Shown here piece by piece: positions 33,953-42,532 of a DNA stretch of 64,000 bases (the first letter of the stretch is position 1; each line of letters starts with the position of its first letter). The notes beneath the pieces were generated by a model. The model saw nothing but the letters and a program-made list of their open reading frames with translations. It made no database searches and was not told where the DNA came from. A program made the position numbers and the translations under genes. Source of the stretch: Streptomyces cirratus (GTDB taxonomy: Bacteria > Actinomycetota > Actinomycetes > Streptomycetales > Streptomycetaceae); assembly GCF_014650775.1 (NCBI RefSeq), contig NZ_BMVP01000004.1:538372-602371 (forward strand), in the 5' to 3' direction.

Positions 33953-34716
33953 GGGTGGATCCTCCTCAGGGGCCGGTGGGTGTCGCGGGCTGCGTGGGGT
34001 TCGCGGATGGCGCGGGGTGTAGGGGCGGCGGGCGCGCCCGCGCGGATGACGACCAGTTCCTCCGTCGTCTCGTCGGGCCCCAGCAGGCCCCGTTCGCGCA
34101 GCCACGGCAGCCGGGAGCGGAGCACCGGGCCGAAGGGGATGCGGGCCCGGTCCACGACCTCGGCCCGCATCCCGGCGGCGGTCAGCCGTTGCAGCGTCCT
34201 GTCGGTGCCGCACAGGGCCGAGTGGACCATCAGCAGGGTGCCGTGCGGCTTGAGCAGGCCGGGGGCGGCGGCGCAGAGGCGGTCGACGACCTCGCGCCCG
34301 TCGTTGCCCGCGTCCCAGGCGCGGGCCGGCCCGCGGGCGGGCAGCCCCGGGTCGGGAGCGGGTACGTAGGGCGGGTTGCTGACGACCAGGTCGAAGGGGC
34401 CGAGGGCCTCGGCGGTGGCCAGGTTCCCCCGGTGGACGGTGACGGGCTGCCGCATCCGCAGGGCGTTCAGGCGTACGGTCAGCGCCGCGCGCCAGGAGAT
34501 GTCCACCGCGGTCACCCGGGCGCCCCGGCGCGCCGCGTACAGGGCCAGCGCGCCGCTGCCGGTGCACATGTCCAGGACGTCCGTGCCGGGAGCGACCTCG
34601 CTCCGTACGGCTTCGGCCAGGAGGCAGGTGTCCTCCTGGGGGGCGTAGACCCCGGGAAGGGTCCACAGGCGGGCGAATTCGTGGCGCGCCCGTGGGAATC
34701 CGAGGCTCAGCGACAT
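33949..34716 (-). CDS. NPPY-type SAM-dependent methyltransferase (PrmC/HemK-like)
   Basis: A 255-residue methyltransferase. Motif I is GTDVLDMCTGSGALALYAA; the catalytic NPPY tetrad is at residues 114-117 (FDLVVSNPPYVPAP). This motif marks enzymes that methylate an amide or amino nitrogen, in proteins (PrmC), nucleic acids or small molecules. It is shorter than PrmC and lacks its N-terminal helical domain. GGAGG precedes ATG 34716. It is translationally coupled to the haem-oxygenase-fold gene downstream, suggesting a two-step modification. Confidence 0.85.
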   Translation of the reverse strand: MSLSLGFPRARHEFARLWTLPGVYAPQEDTCLLAEAVRSEVAPGTDVLDMCTGSGALALYAARRGARVTAVDISWRAALTVRLNALRMRQPVTVHRGNLATAEALGPFDLVVSNPPYVPAPDPGLPARGPARAWDAGNDGREVVDRLCAAAPGLLKPHGTLLMVHSALCGTDRTLQRLTAAGMRAEVVDRARIPFGPVLRSRLPWLRERGLLGPDETTEELVVIRAGAPAAPTPRAIREPHAARDTHRPLRRIHP

Positions 34717-34852
34717 CCAGCACCTCCGTGGTCGGTCGGTCATCGGGCGGCTACCCCGTCCCGGGCGCACCACACGTACCGGCAGGTGTGCGGCGGCGTG
34801 AGGTGGGGAGGCGCGCAGGAGGGCAGTCCACTTCTTCGACGGAGGCAAGACC

Positions 34853-36037
34853 ATGCGCGCATTGACCTGGCAGGGCACGCGGGACGTACGGGTGGAGTCC
34901 GTTGCGGATCCGGGGATCGAGGACCCGACGGACATCGTCGTCAAGGTGACGTCCACCGGTATCTGCGGCTCGGACCTGCACCTCTACGGGGTCCTCGGGC
35001 CGTTCCTGGAACCCGGCGACGTCCTGGGCCACGAGGCGATGGGCCTGGTCGAGGAGGTGGGCCCGGAGGTGAGGACGCTGCGGCGCGGCGACCGGGTGGT
35101 CGTGCCGTTCAACGTCTCCTGCGGCGACTGCTTCATGTGTGGCCAGGGCCTGCACTCGCAGTGCGAGACCACCCAGGTGCGGGAGTACGACAAGGGCGCC
35201 TCGCTGTTCGGCTACACCAAGCTCTACGGGCAGGTGCCCGGCGGGCAGGCGCAGTACGTTCGGGTGCCGTTCGGTGACAGGCTGCCGGTGAAGGTGCCCG
35301 AAGGGCCGCCGGACGAGCGTTTCGTGTACCTGTCGGACGTCCTGCCGACCGCCTGGCAGGCGGTGGAGTACGCGGCCGTACCGCCGGGCGGCACCGTAGC
35401 GGTCCTCGGTCTCGGGCCGATCGGGCAGATGGCCGCCCGGATCGCCCTGCACCGCGGTGCCCGGCTGGTCATCGGTGTGGACCTGGTGCCGGCCCGGCTG
35501 GAGCGGGCCCGGTCGTTCGGCGTCCACGCGCTGGACCTCAAGGAACACGGCAAGCAGCTGGTGGGGGCCGTACGTGACCTGACCGACGGCCGGGGCCCGG
35601 ACTCCGTGATCGACGCGGTGGGCATGGAAGCCCACGGCGCTCCGCTGGCCTCCGCCGCGCAGCGCTTCACGGGGCTGCTCCCGGACGCCGTGGCGAGGCC
35701 GCTGATGGAGCGTGCCGGAGTGGACCGGCTGACCGCGCTGCACACCGCGATCGACCTGGTGCGCCGGGGCGGCACCGTCTCCGTGTCGGGCGTCTACGGC
35801 GGTGCCGCCGACCCGATGCCCCTGCTGACCATGTTCGACAAACAGATCCAGCTGAGGATGGGGCAGGCCAACGTGAAGGCCTGGGTGGACGACATCCTGC
35901 CGTTGCTGGAGGACTCCGACCCGCTGGGCGTCGAGGGCTTCGCCACCCACACCATGCCGCTCGAAGAGGCGCCCCGGGCGTACGCCATGTTCCAGGCCAA
36001 GGAAGACGGCATGATCAAGACCCTGCTCCAGCCGTAG
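34853..36037 (+). CDS. Zinc-dependent alcohol dehydrogenase (MDR family)
   Basis: A 394-residue medium-chain dehydrogenase. Catalytic zinc ligands are C38 in TGICGSDLHLYG and H60-E61 in GHEAMG; structural zinc cysteines are C90, C93, C96 and C104. The NAD-binding loop is VAVLGLGPIGQMAARIAL. It resembles the glutathione-independent formaldehyde dehydrogenase/threonine dehydrogenase-like group that is common in Streptomyces. It diverges from the NPPY methyltransferase gene. Confidence 0.9.
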   Translation: MRALTWQGTRDVRVESVADPGIEDPTDIVVKVTSTGICGSDLHLYGVLGPFLEPGDVLGHEAMGLVEEVGPEVRTLRRGDRVVVPFNVSCGDCFMCGQGLHSQCETTQVREYDKGASLFGYTKLYGQVPGGQAQYVRVPFGDRLPVKVPEGPPDERFVYLSDVLPTAWQAVEYAAVPPGGTVAVLGLGPIGQMAARIALHRGARLVIGVDLVPARLERARSFGVHALDLKEHGKQLVGAVRDLTDGRGPDSVIDAVGMEAHGAPLASAAQRFTGLLPDAVARPLMERAGVDRLTALHTAIDLVRRGGTVSVSGVYGGAADPMPLLTMFDKQIQLRMGQANVKAWVDDILPLLEDSDPLGVEGFATHTMPLEEAPRAYAMFQAKEDGMIKTLLQP

Positions 36038-36059
36038 CCGTCCGTCCGTGGACGCGGTG

Positions 36060-37100
36060 CTACGAGGCGAGGGGCGCGGTGGCCATGCCCGCCCCCTCGC
36101 GCAGGCCGGCCAGGAACTCCTGCACCGCCTCCACCGCCGTGTACCGGGGCTCCCAGCCCAGTTCCGCGCGGGCCCGGGAGCTGTCCAGCAGCGGGAGCCG
36201 CAGCACCGCGTCGAACAGGTCGGGGGACGCGGGTACGGCGCGCAGCCGCCAGGCGGCGGAGAGCGCGGCCCGGACCGGCGCGACCGGCATCCGGACGACC
36301 CGGGCCTCCAGGATCGCGGCGAGCCGCTCCGCGTCCAGCGGCGGTTCGGCGGCGAGGTTGAAGGCCCCCCGCACGGGCCGGGTGACGGCTTGGGCATAGG
36401 CGGCCGCCGCGTCGTCGGTGTGCAGCGCCTGGAGGCGCAGGCCGGGCAGGTCCGGAACGACCGGGATCAGACCGGGCCGGACCAGTCGGCCGGGCAGCAG
36501 CCGGCCCGCGAAGATCCGGCGCTGTTCGGAGGCTGCTTCCCGCTTGAACAGGAACGCGGGGCGCATGCGGACGACGCGGATTTCGGGGTGGGCGCCCTCG
36601 TAGGCGTCCAGGACCCTCTCCAGGTACGACTTCTCCCGGGTGTACGCGGCCTGCGGCCAGCCGTGGGTGGGCCAGGTCTCGTCCACGGTGCGGTCCTTGG
36701 GGCCGGGCGAGTACGCGCCGACCGACGAGGCGTGGACGAGGGCGGGGACACCGGCGGCGGCCACGGCATCGAACACGCGGGTGCTGCCGAGGACGTTGGT
36801 GCGCCACGTCTCGGCCGGGTCGTGCGTGGGCTGGAACTTCCAGGCCAGGTGGACCACCGCGGCCGCGCCCTCGAAGAGCGGCACGAGGTCGGCGCCGCCG
36901 GGTTCGATGTTCACGGCCCGCCAGTCGGTCCCCTCGGGCCTCCAGTCGGGGAGCCTGCGTGCGAGTCCGAGGACGGAGCCCACGGCGGGATCGTCGACAA
37001 GGGCCCGCACGACGCTGGTGCCGACGTTGCCGGTGGCGCCGACCACGACGACGCGCAGGCCGGTCGCCGGGGCCGGCCCGGCTGAGGGTGTGGAGGTCAT
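36060..37100 (-). CDS. NAD-dependent epimerase/dehydratase family protein
   Basis: A 346-residue extended SDR. The cofactor loop is VVVVGATGNVGTSVVRALV; the active-site elements are HASSVGAY and QAAYTREKSYLERVL (YxxxK). Strand order matches UDP-sugar epimerase-like proteins, but no sugar pathway is near, so the substrate is unknown. Its ATG overlaps the stop of the HAD gene (ATGA). The same reading frame is open far upstream through the HAD gene to 38180, because the small gene there lacks its stop (see the 37797-38180 entry). Confidence 0.85.
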   Translation of the reverse strand: MTSTPSAGPAPATGLRVVVVGATGNVGTSVVRALVDDPAVGSVLGLARRLPDWRPEGTDWRAVNIEPGGADLVPLFEGAAAVVHLAWKFQPTHDPAETWRTNVLGSTRVFDAVAAAGVPALVHASSVGAYSPGPKDRTVDETWPTHGWPQAAYTREKSYLERVLDAYEGAHPEIRVVRMRPAFLFKREAASEQRRIFAGRLLPGRLVRPGLIPVVPDLPGLRLQALHTDDAAAAYAQAVTRPVRGAFNLAAEPPLDAERLAAILEARVVRMPVAPVRAALSAAWRLRAVPASPDLFDAVLRLPLLDSSRARAELGWEPRYTAVEAVQEFLAGLREGAGMATAPLAS

Positions 37101-37795
37101 GCCTGTTCCCTTCCCGCGGTGGGCTGCGCTTGCGGTACCCGGGCGAACGGACTGTCGTCGAGTCGGGCGAGCAGCTCGGCCGGATCCTGGTAGACCGCGC
37201 CGGCCCCGGCCTCTTCCAGGTCGCGGCGCGGGATCCCGCCGCACAGCACGCCCACGCAGGTGACCCCGGCCCGCGTCGCGGCCTTCATGTCCCACACGCT
37301 GTCGCCGACGAACACGGAGGCGTGGGCGGACGCGTCGGCCAGGTCGAGTGCGTGGTGCACCGGGTCGGGTGCCGGCTTGCCCTCGCTGACGTCGTCGGCG
37401 CTCGCGGTGGCGGTGATGGCGTCGTCGGCGCCGATCGCCCGCCGCAGCGCCTCCAGTTCGGTGCTTCCGGCCGAGGTCACCAGCACGACCCGCCAACCGC
37501 TCCCGTGGAGGGTGCGCAGCAGTTCGGCGGCGGAGTCGAAGCCGGGCAGCCGCTCGAAGTAGGTCGCGTACAGGGTGTCGTGGGCGGCTTTCAGCGCGTC
37601 GTCCTGATCGGTGTCGCGGTCGTCGCCGAGCAGGTGGGCGATCAGGTCCTCGCCGGGCAGGCCGATCGCGCGGTGCACGGCGTGCATCGGCACGACGTGA
37701 CCGGCCTGCCGCAGCGCTTCCCACCACGACGTGACATGAAGGTGGTTGGTGTCCACGAGGGTTCCGTCGACATCGAACATGGCGGCGCGGTTCAT
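37097..37795 (-). CDS. HAD family phosphatase (beta-phosphoglucomutase/phosphoglycolate type)
   Basis: A 232-residue haloacid-dehalogenase hydrolase. Motif 1 is MFDVDGTLVDTNHLH (D8, D10), motif 2 VVLVTSAGS, motif 3 GKPAPDPVHHALD and motif 4 SVFVGDSVWDMKAATRAG. A helical C1 cap lies between motifs 1 and 2. It could act on phosphoglycolate or a sugar phosphate. GGAGG sits six bases before the ATG. Its ends overlap both neighbours, so it is the middle gene of a three-gene unit with the DNA-binding-like small protein and the epimerase. Confidence 0.88.
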   Translation of the reverse strand: MNRAAMFDVDGTLVDTNHLHVTSWWEALRQAGHVVPMHAVHRAIGLPGEDLIAHLLGDDRDTDQDDALKAAHDTLYATYFERLPGFDSAAELLRTLHGSGWRVVLVTSAGSTELEALRRAIGADDAITATASADDVSEGKPAPDPVHHALDLADASAHASVFVGDSVWDMKAATRAGVTCVGVLCGGIPRRDLEEAGAGAVYQDPAELLARLDDSPFARVPQAQPTAGREQA

Positions 37796-37796
37796 G

Positions 37797-38180
37797 CTTT
37801 TCCTCCCGTACGGCCGGTGTCCCGGGCGTGGTGCGGGTCCGGTCGGCGACCGGGGCCCACTTGCCCAGCTGTTCCTTGAGCTCGGCCTTGTTCATGGACG
37901 AGCGGCCGTGCAGGTTCTTGCGCTTGGCCTCCGCGTAGAGCTGGTCGTACGTCGGTCCCTGCGCTCCGCTGTGGGAGTGCCGGCCGCCGCGCTCGGAGGA
38001 GGACATGTCCTCCAGGGAGGTCTTGCTCGCCGTCTTCGACTCCCCCGCCCGGGCCCGCTCCTTGTTGACGGTGCGGGCGGCGATCTCCTCGGCGCGCTCG
38101 GTGCTCTCGCCGCGCTCCTGCGCGCTCTCCTTGATGTGCTCGTACTGCCGCTCGCGCTTGGGGCTGGATCCGCGGGGCAT
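37797..38180 (-). CDS. Small basic 'plasmid stabilization'-type protein with lost stop codon
   Basis: A Streptomyces small protein often named plasmid stabilization protein. Visible: PRGSSPKRERQYEHIKESAQ, TERAEEIAARTVNKERARAG, and a Rho-N/SAP-like segment LYAEAKRKNLHGRSSMNKAE near residues 80-100. The frame stays coding-like to REEK (37797), then runs on with no stop until 36060, through the HAD gene in another frame. One extra A in the GGAAAAG run at 37797-37802 would give REEKA and a TGA overlapping the HAD ATG, the normal arrangement. So a one-base loss probably removed the stop. Sequencing error is possible. AAGGAG precedes the ATG. Confidence 0.65.
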
Positions 38181-38236
38181 GGTCACTCCTTCGTTGGTAG
38201 CCGATGTCTTGTGTTGTGCCGATGGTTTTCCGGGCT

Positions 38237-39523
38237 TCACCCGTGCGGGCGCAGGGCCCGGGACGGCACGCCGTCGGCGCGGACCGCCGTGCGCGCATGG
38301 GCGAGGACGAAGCCGCTGCGCGGTCGCGTCGGCATGCGGTGGAGCGGAATCGTCAGATCCTGCTCGGGGACGTCACAGTCCAGATCGGCGAGGGCGCCGA
38401 CGATGGCCGTCAGCAGGCCGACCGCGATGTCCTCGCCCGGGCAGCGGTGCCCGGTACGGACGTCGCCGCCGCCCTGCGGGACGAGGTCGTTCGACGGGGG
38501 TTCGCGGCCCATGAAACGGCAGGGGTCGAAGTCGCAGGGCTTCGGCCACACCTCCGGGTCGTGGTTGCGCCCGTACAGGTCCAGCAGAACGAGACTGCCC
38601 TCGGGGACGGGGACGTCCCGCCAGCGCAGGTCACGGGCGGCGAGACCGCCGATGAAGGGCGCGAACGGGTAGAAGCGGCGGACCTCGTGGGCGAAGGCCC
38701 GGGCGTACGTTCCGTCGTCCCCGCGGAGCCGGTCCCGGTGGACGGGTGCGCTGTGCAGCGCGTGCGCGGCGAAGACCGCGAACCAGGACAGGGCCACCGT
38801 GGGGCGGATGATGTTGAGCAGCTCCACGGCCGCTGTACGCGGGTCGAGCAGGCGGCCGTCGGCGTCGCGGTGCCAGGCCACGGCGGTCAGGACCGATCGG
38901 GGCCGTCCGCCGGACGGGGCCGGGGCGGCCGTGCGCAGTTCCGTGACCACCCGGCGCAGGGCCCGTTCCTGGCGGGCGCGGGCGCGGCGGGCCTTCCAGT
39001 GGCGGGGGCCGGGGGTCGCGAACCCGTCGACCATGGCCACGCAGTCCTCGCCCACGGAGCGGGCCGCCCCTTCCGAGAGGGGCAGGCCCACCCAGTCGCA
39101 CACGGCTCCGGCGAGGACGGCGGCGACCTCGTCGAACAGGACCACCTCGCGTCCCTGCCAGCCGGCCACCGCGCGCGGCCAGCGGGCGACGAAGCGTTCG
39201 GTGAGTGCGGCGATGCCGCCTTCGGCCATGAGGAGCGAGACGAACATGTCCTTTCGCACGCGGTGGCCGCCGCCGTCGAGGGTGTGCACCGCGCCCCGGC
39301 CGATCAGCGTGTCGAGGACGGGGCCCGGAAGGGCGCCCTCCCGCCGGACGTGCTGTTCGTCGTAGAAGAACTCCACCGATCCGGGCCCGTCGAGGACGAC
39401 CGTCCGCCGGCCCATGAGCCGGGTGACGACCGGTCCCTCCCCGGCGCGTTCCTGCAGGCCGGGCAGCCAGGCGTAGCCGCGGGCCAGCAGTGAGGCGGTG
39501 CTGTCGATCACGGAAGTGAACAT
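38237..39523 (-). CDS. CYP152-type cytochrome P450 (fatty-acid peroxygenase-like)
   Basis: A 428-residue P450. The haem-thiolate cysteine is C361 in TGHRCPGEDIA. The I-helix lacks the usual acid-alcohol pair and instead has an Arg-Pro pair (R240-P241, NIIRPTVALSW), the signature of CYP152 peroxygenases such as P450-BSbeta and OleT. These use hydrogen peroxide to hydroxylate or decarboxylate fatty acids and need no redox partner. Other marks are HEVRRFYPFAPFIGG and FDPCRFMG. No ferredoxin gene is beside it, which fits. Hydroxylase versus decarboxylase cannot be decided. Confidence 0.88.
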   Translation of the reverse strand: MFTSVIDSTASLLARGYAWLPGLQERAGEGPVVTRLMGRRTVVLDGPGSVEFFYDEQHVRREGALPGPVLDTLIGRGAVHTLDGGGHRVRKDMFVSLLMAEGGIAALTERFVARWPRAVAGWQGREVVLFDEVAAVLAGAVCDWVGLPLSEGAARSVGEDCVAMVDGFATPGPRHWKARRARARQERALRRVVTELRTAAPAPSGGRPRSVLTAVAWHRDADGRLLDPRTAAVELLNIIRPTVALSWFAVFAAHALHSAPVHRDRLRGDDGTYARAFAHEVRRFYPFAPFIGGLAARDLRWRDVPVPEGSLVLLDLYGRNHDPEVWPKPCDFDPCRFMGREPPSNDLVPQGGGDVRTGHRCPGEDIAVGLLTAIVGALADLDCDVPEQDLTIPLHRMPTRPRSGFVLAHARTAVRADGVPSRALRPHG

Positions 39524-39659
39524 ACGCGGCGCCTACCCGCTGCGCCGCTCGGCACTCCCCGCCCGTTCGGGTGGGCGGCGCGTGCGGAGGCGGCCGTCCG
39601 GGGTAGGCGGAGGGGGAACGGTCCACGAGGACCCCGCGGCAGCGACGAGGAGGCCGACG

Positions 39660-39938
39660 ATGAGCGGTACGGGACGCACGGGCGCTACGGGAGCGGGCGG
39701 CGGCATGGAGGACAAGGCCCAGCGGCCCGGCATCGGCCGTGAGGAGCAGGTGGCCGAGGCCCCGGGGCAAGACGGGCGCACGCGCGGCCGGAGCAAGGAG
39801 GAGTCGACGCGCCGACGGCCCGGAGAGGCGCGTCTCCCGGAGGCGGACGGCGTGGAAGACGGGGCGGAGGACGAGGTGGAGGACGGCTCGGACGAAACCT
39901 CCGGCGCACGCGGCCGAACGGGTTTCGGCGGCCGGTGA
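39660..39938 (+). CDS. Charged hypothetical protein
   Basis: A 92-residue hydrophilic protein rich in Gly, Glu and Arg, probably unstructured (EDKAQRPGIGREEQVAEAPG, an acidic EDGAEDEVEDGSDE run, then RGRTGFGGR). No family recognised. It starts 136 bp from the divergent P450 gene and ends 17 bp before the CDGSH gene, so it may lead a three-gene operon with the CDGSH protein and the SDR. Confidence 0.5.
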   Translation: MSGTGRTGATGAGGGMEDKAQRPGIGREEQVAEAPGQDGRTRGRSKEESTRRRPGEARLPEADGVEDGAEDEVEDGSDETSGARGRTGFGGR

Positions 39939-39955
39939 CCGGCAAGGCGGACCGT

Positions 39956-40243
39956 ATGAACACGAAGCGATCCGACGCACACGCGGCGCCCGGGACGCCG
40001 GCTCCGGCCGCGGCAGGCGGCCCGGAGCGGCACATCATCGAGCCGGACGGCCCGGAACTGCTGGAGGGGCCGGTGGAGCGGCCGCGGCGGGACGGTTCCA
40101 CGGCGCGCTCCGAGCGCCCGGTGGTGGCCGTGTGCACCTGCCGGAGGAGCCGGATCTACCCGTGGTGCGACACCAGCCACCGTGCCCGGACCAGCGTGGA
40201 CGATGCCGCGGCCGGACCCGACCGGGAGGGAGGGCTGCCGTGA
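39956..40243 (+). CDS. CDGSH iron-sulfur domain protein
   Basis: A 95-residue protein with one CDGSH (mitoNEET-type) motif: C60-T-C62, then PWC71-D-T-S-H75, the Cys3His set that holds a redox-active 2Fe-2S cluster. Residues 1-55 are Pro/Ala-rich. I prefer ATG 39956, with AAGGCGG upstream; a GTG at 39935 overlapping the preceding stop is the alternative. It is translationally coupled to the SDR gene (GTGA overlap). An electron-transfer or cluster-donor role is inferred. Confidence 0.85.
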   Translation: MNTKRSDAHAAPGTPAPAAAGGPERHIIEPDGPELLEGPVERPRRDGSTARSERPVVAVCTCRRSRIYPWCDTSHRARTSVDDAAAGPDREGGLP

Positions 40244-41259
40244 GCGCCTCCTCCGCGCCGGGCCGGGTCGTGGTCGTCACCGGGGCCAGCGGCGGTGTCG
40301 GGCGTGCCGTCGCCCGGGCCTTCGCCGCCCGTGGCGACCGGCTCGCGCTGGTCGCCCGCGGCGGCGCGGGTCTGGAGGGGGCCGTCCGGGACGTCGAGGC
40401 GCTGGGCGCGAAAGCCCTGGCGATCGAAGCGGACGTCGCCGACCCGGAGGCGGCCGAAGCCGCCGCCCAGCGCGCCGAGGAGGAGTTCGGGCCCCTCGAC
40501 GTCTGGGTCAACGTGGCCTTTACGTCGGTGTTCGCGCCGTTCACGGAGATCAGCCCGGAGGAGTTCCGCCGGGTCACCGAGGTTTCCTACCTGGGGTACG
40601 TGTACGGCACCCACGCGGCCCTGCGCCGGATGCTTCCCCGCAACCGCGGCACCCTCGTCCACGCCGGTTCCGCGCTCGCCTACCGGGGCATTCCGCTGCA
40701 GAGCGCGTACTGCGGCGCCAAGCACGCCCTCCAGGGCTGGCACGAGGCGCTGCGGTGCGAACTGCTCGCCTCGGGCACCGCGGTCCGCACCACGATGGTG
40801 CAGTTGCCCGCGCTGAACACGCCGCAGTTCGACTGGGTGCTGTCGCGGCTGCCGAGGCGCGCGCGGCCGGTGCCGCCGATCTACCAGCCGGAGGTCGCCG
40901 CCCGGGCCGTCCTGTACGCCGCGGACCACCCGCGGCGGCGGGAGTACTGGGTCGGGGGCAGCACCGCGGCGACGCTGATGGCCAACGCCGTGGTGCCGGG
41001 GCTCCTCGACCGGTACTTGGCCCGTACGGGCTTCGACTCCCAGCAGACCGATGCCCCCGCGGGGGACGACGAGCCGGCCAACCTGTGGCAACCCGCCGAC
41101 GAACGGCGGGACTTCGGGGCGCACGGCCGCTTCGACGCATCGGGGCGGACGCGGAGCTTCCAGTGGTGGGCCACCCGCCACAGGGGCGCCCTAGCCGCGG
41201 CGACGCTCGGCGGGGCCGGCGCCGCGGCCCTCGCCTGGAGCCGACGAGGGCGCGGCTGA
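40240..41259 (+). CDS. Short-chain dehydrogenase/reductase with C-terminal membrane-like helix
   Basis: A 339-residue SDR. The cofactor loop is VVTGASGGVGRAVARAFAARG; the catalytic residues are S144, Y157 and K161 (HAGSALAYRG, QSAYCGAKHALQ). It is about 80 residues longer than classical SDRs. The extension ends with a hydrophobic helix (GALAAATLGGAGAAALAW) followed by Arg, which may anchor it to the membrane. This extended form is common in Streptomyces, often near stress genes. Substrate unknown. A 40-bp perfect palindrome follows. Confidence 0.87.
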   Translation: MSASSAPGRVVVVTGASGGVGRAVARAFAARGDRLALVARGGAGLEGAVRDVEALGAKALAIEADVADPEAAEAAAQRAEEEFGPLDVWVNVAFTSVFAPFTEISPEEFRRVTEVSYLGYVYGTHAALRRMLPRNRGTLVHAGSALAYRGIPLQSAYCGAKHALQGWHEALRCELLASGTAVRTTMVQLPALNTPQFDWVLSRLPRRARPVPPIYQPEVAARAVLYAADHPRRREYWVGGSTAATLMANAVVPGLLDRYLARTGFDSQQTDAPAGDDEPANLWQPADERRDFGAHGRFDASGRTRSFQWWATRHRGALAAATLGGAGAAALAWSRRGRG

Positions 41260-41263
41260 CGGA

Positions 41264-41303
41264 CGCCGAGGGGGCCGGGGCAGCTGCCCCGGCCCCCTCG
41301 GCG
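41264..41303. terminator. 40-bp perfect palindrome, bidirectional terminator
   Basis: Twenty bases followed by their exact reverse complement, with CAGCTG in the middle, between the ends of two converging genes. In RNA it forms a very stable stem. Confidence 0.88.
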
Positions 41304-41325
41304 TATCAGCGGCGTTTCCAGCGGG

Positions 41326-41883
41326 TCAGGTGTGGAGAAGGCGGTTGAAGAAGGAGCGGTAGCGCTGGAGCGCGATCCGCAGATCTTCCGTCACGGGTTC
41401 CTCGCCCTTGCTCCACTGGCCCTCCAGCTCCTGCTTGTGGGAGGAGAACGTACCGGCCAGCGTCTGCATCACCTCGGCGACGAGGGTGTCGGCGGACCTG
41501 ACCGCCTCCTGCGGGTCGTCGACGAAGCGGCCCTGTATCTCGCCCCAGCGCCTGCGGAACTCCTCCGCGTCGGGGGCCGCCAGCAGCGGCTCGTCCGTGG
41601 TGTCGCCCGCCGCGCCGGTGCCCTCCCGGGTGCCGGCGGCCGTCGTGTCCGCCTCGTCCGCCCGTCCGAACTCGTCTTCCCTCGTCTCGTCCCCGGCGCT
41701 GCCCCGCCCGCCGGTGTCCTCTTGCGCGCGCTCGCCGACGCCTGCGCCCTCGGCACGGTCGCCCGTCGCCTCACCGGGGTAGACGGCGGTGCTCCGCTCG
41801 TCGGATCCGGGGTGGGCGATGCTCTCCGTGGTCAGGCCGCCCTCGTCGTCGGGCCGGCCGAGCGTCTCGTCGCGATCCTGCAT
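41326..41883 (-). CDS. Acidic hypothetical protein, soluble paralogue of the next gene
   Basis: A 185-residue protein. The first 100 residues are very acidic and low in complexity; the last 80 form a helical domain ([52 protein letters not shown]). That domain matches the C-terminal domain of the adjacent upstream gene. AAGGAGG sits eight bases before ATG 41883, inside the end of the upstream gene, whose stop is one base away. Function unknown; found beside stress genes in Streptomyces. Confidence 0.75.
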   Translation of the reverse strand: MQDRDETLGRPDDEGGLTTESIAHPGSDERSTAVYPGEATGDRAEGAGVGERAQEDTGGRGSAGDETREDEFGRADEADTTAAGTREGTGAAGDTTDEPLLAAPDAEEFRRRWGEIQGRFVDDPQEAVRSADTLVAEVMQTLAGTFSSHKQELEGQWSKGEEPVTEDLRIALQRYRSFFNRLLHT

Positions 41884-41884
41884 G

Positions 41885-42427
41885 TCATCGGCCTCCTTGG
41901 TCACCGAGCAGCTCCTGGAACAGGGCGCGGTAGTGCACCATCGCCCCGCGGAGCTCCTCCGTAGTCGCCTGTCCTTCGCTGCTGCGCGTGTTGACCGCGT
42001 GCGCGGCGCGGTAGTGCTCCAGCGTGCTTCCGTGCTCGACCGAGAGGTCGCGCACCTGCTCCCCGAACCCGTCGGTCGGGTAGCCGCGCTCCCTCATGAG
42101 CCGCGCCACCAGTTCGTCCGCCTGGGCGACCGCCCCCTCGGGGCGGTCCACGAAGTGTTCCTGGACGCCCTGCCACTCCTCGGCGTACTGGCTGCGGCGC
42201 GCGGCGGGCAGTTCCTTGATGTCCAGCTTGTCGTGGCGCTGCTCGCGGGCGCGCAGTTCACGCTCGGCGGCCAGCCGGCCACCCTCGTCCTGGACGGTGC
42301 GGTCGTACTCCGGGCCGAACCGCTCCCGAAGGTGCCGTCGGCGCGAGACCAGCCAGAGCCCGGCCGCGATGGCGATCAGTACCACCACTATGGGAACGAT
42401 GATCGCGATGAGTGTGCTTGTCGACAT
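41885..42427 (-). CDS. Membrane-anchored hypothetical protein with shared helical domain
   Basis: A 180-residue protein with one N-terminal membrane helix ([20 protein letters not shown]) and a basic [10 protein letters not shown] stop-transfer region. A coiled helical middle follows ([19 protein letters not shown]), then the domain shared with the next gene: [34 protein letters not shown], and [17 protein letters not shown]. The soluble part should face the cytoplasm. The pair looks like an ancestral gene duplication. Function unknown. Confidence 0.78.
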   Translation of the reverse strand: MSTSTLIAIIVPIVVVLIAIAAGLWLVSRRRHLRERFGPEYDRTVQDEGGRLAAERELRAREQRHDKLDIKELPAARRSQYAEEWQGVQEHFVDRPEGAVAQADELVARLMRERGYPTDGFGEQVRDLSVEHGSTLEHYRAAHAVNTRSSEGQATTEELRGAMVHYRALFQELLGDQGGR

Positions 42428-42532
42428 GGGGGCCTCCACTCGGGGCCGTGCTCTCATCGGTGTCGTCGTTGGCGCGTGCCCGGGCCTGGGGCCCGCAAAC
42501 CCTGCGTGCGGCCTCCCGTTACAGTCTGCCGC

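Noticed and set aside
36060..38240. A single long frame of about 727 codons on the reverse strand
   Set aside because: It joins a small gene, an antiphase stretch through a HAD gene and an epimerase. The HAD gene has its own ribosome site and motifs, so the long frame is not one protein; it is reported as a lost-stop finding.
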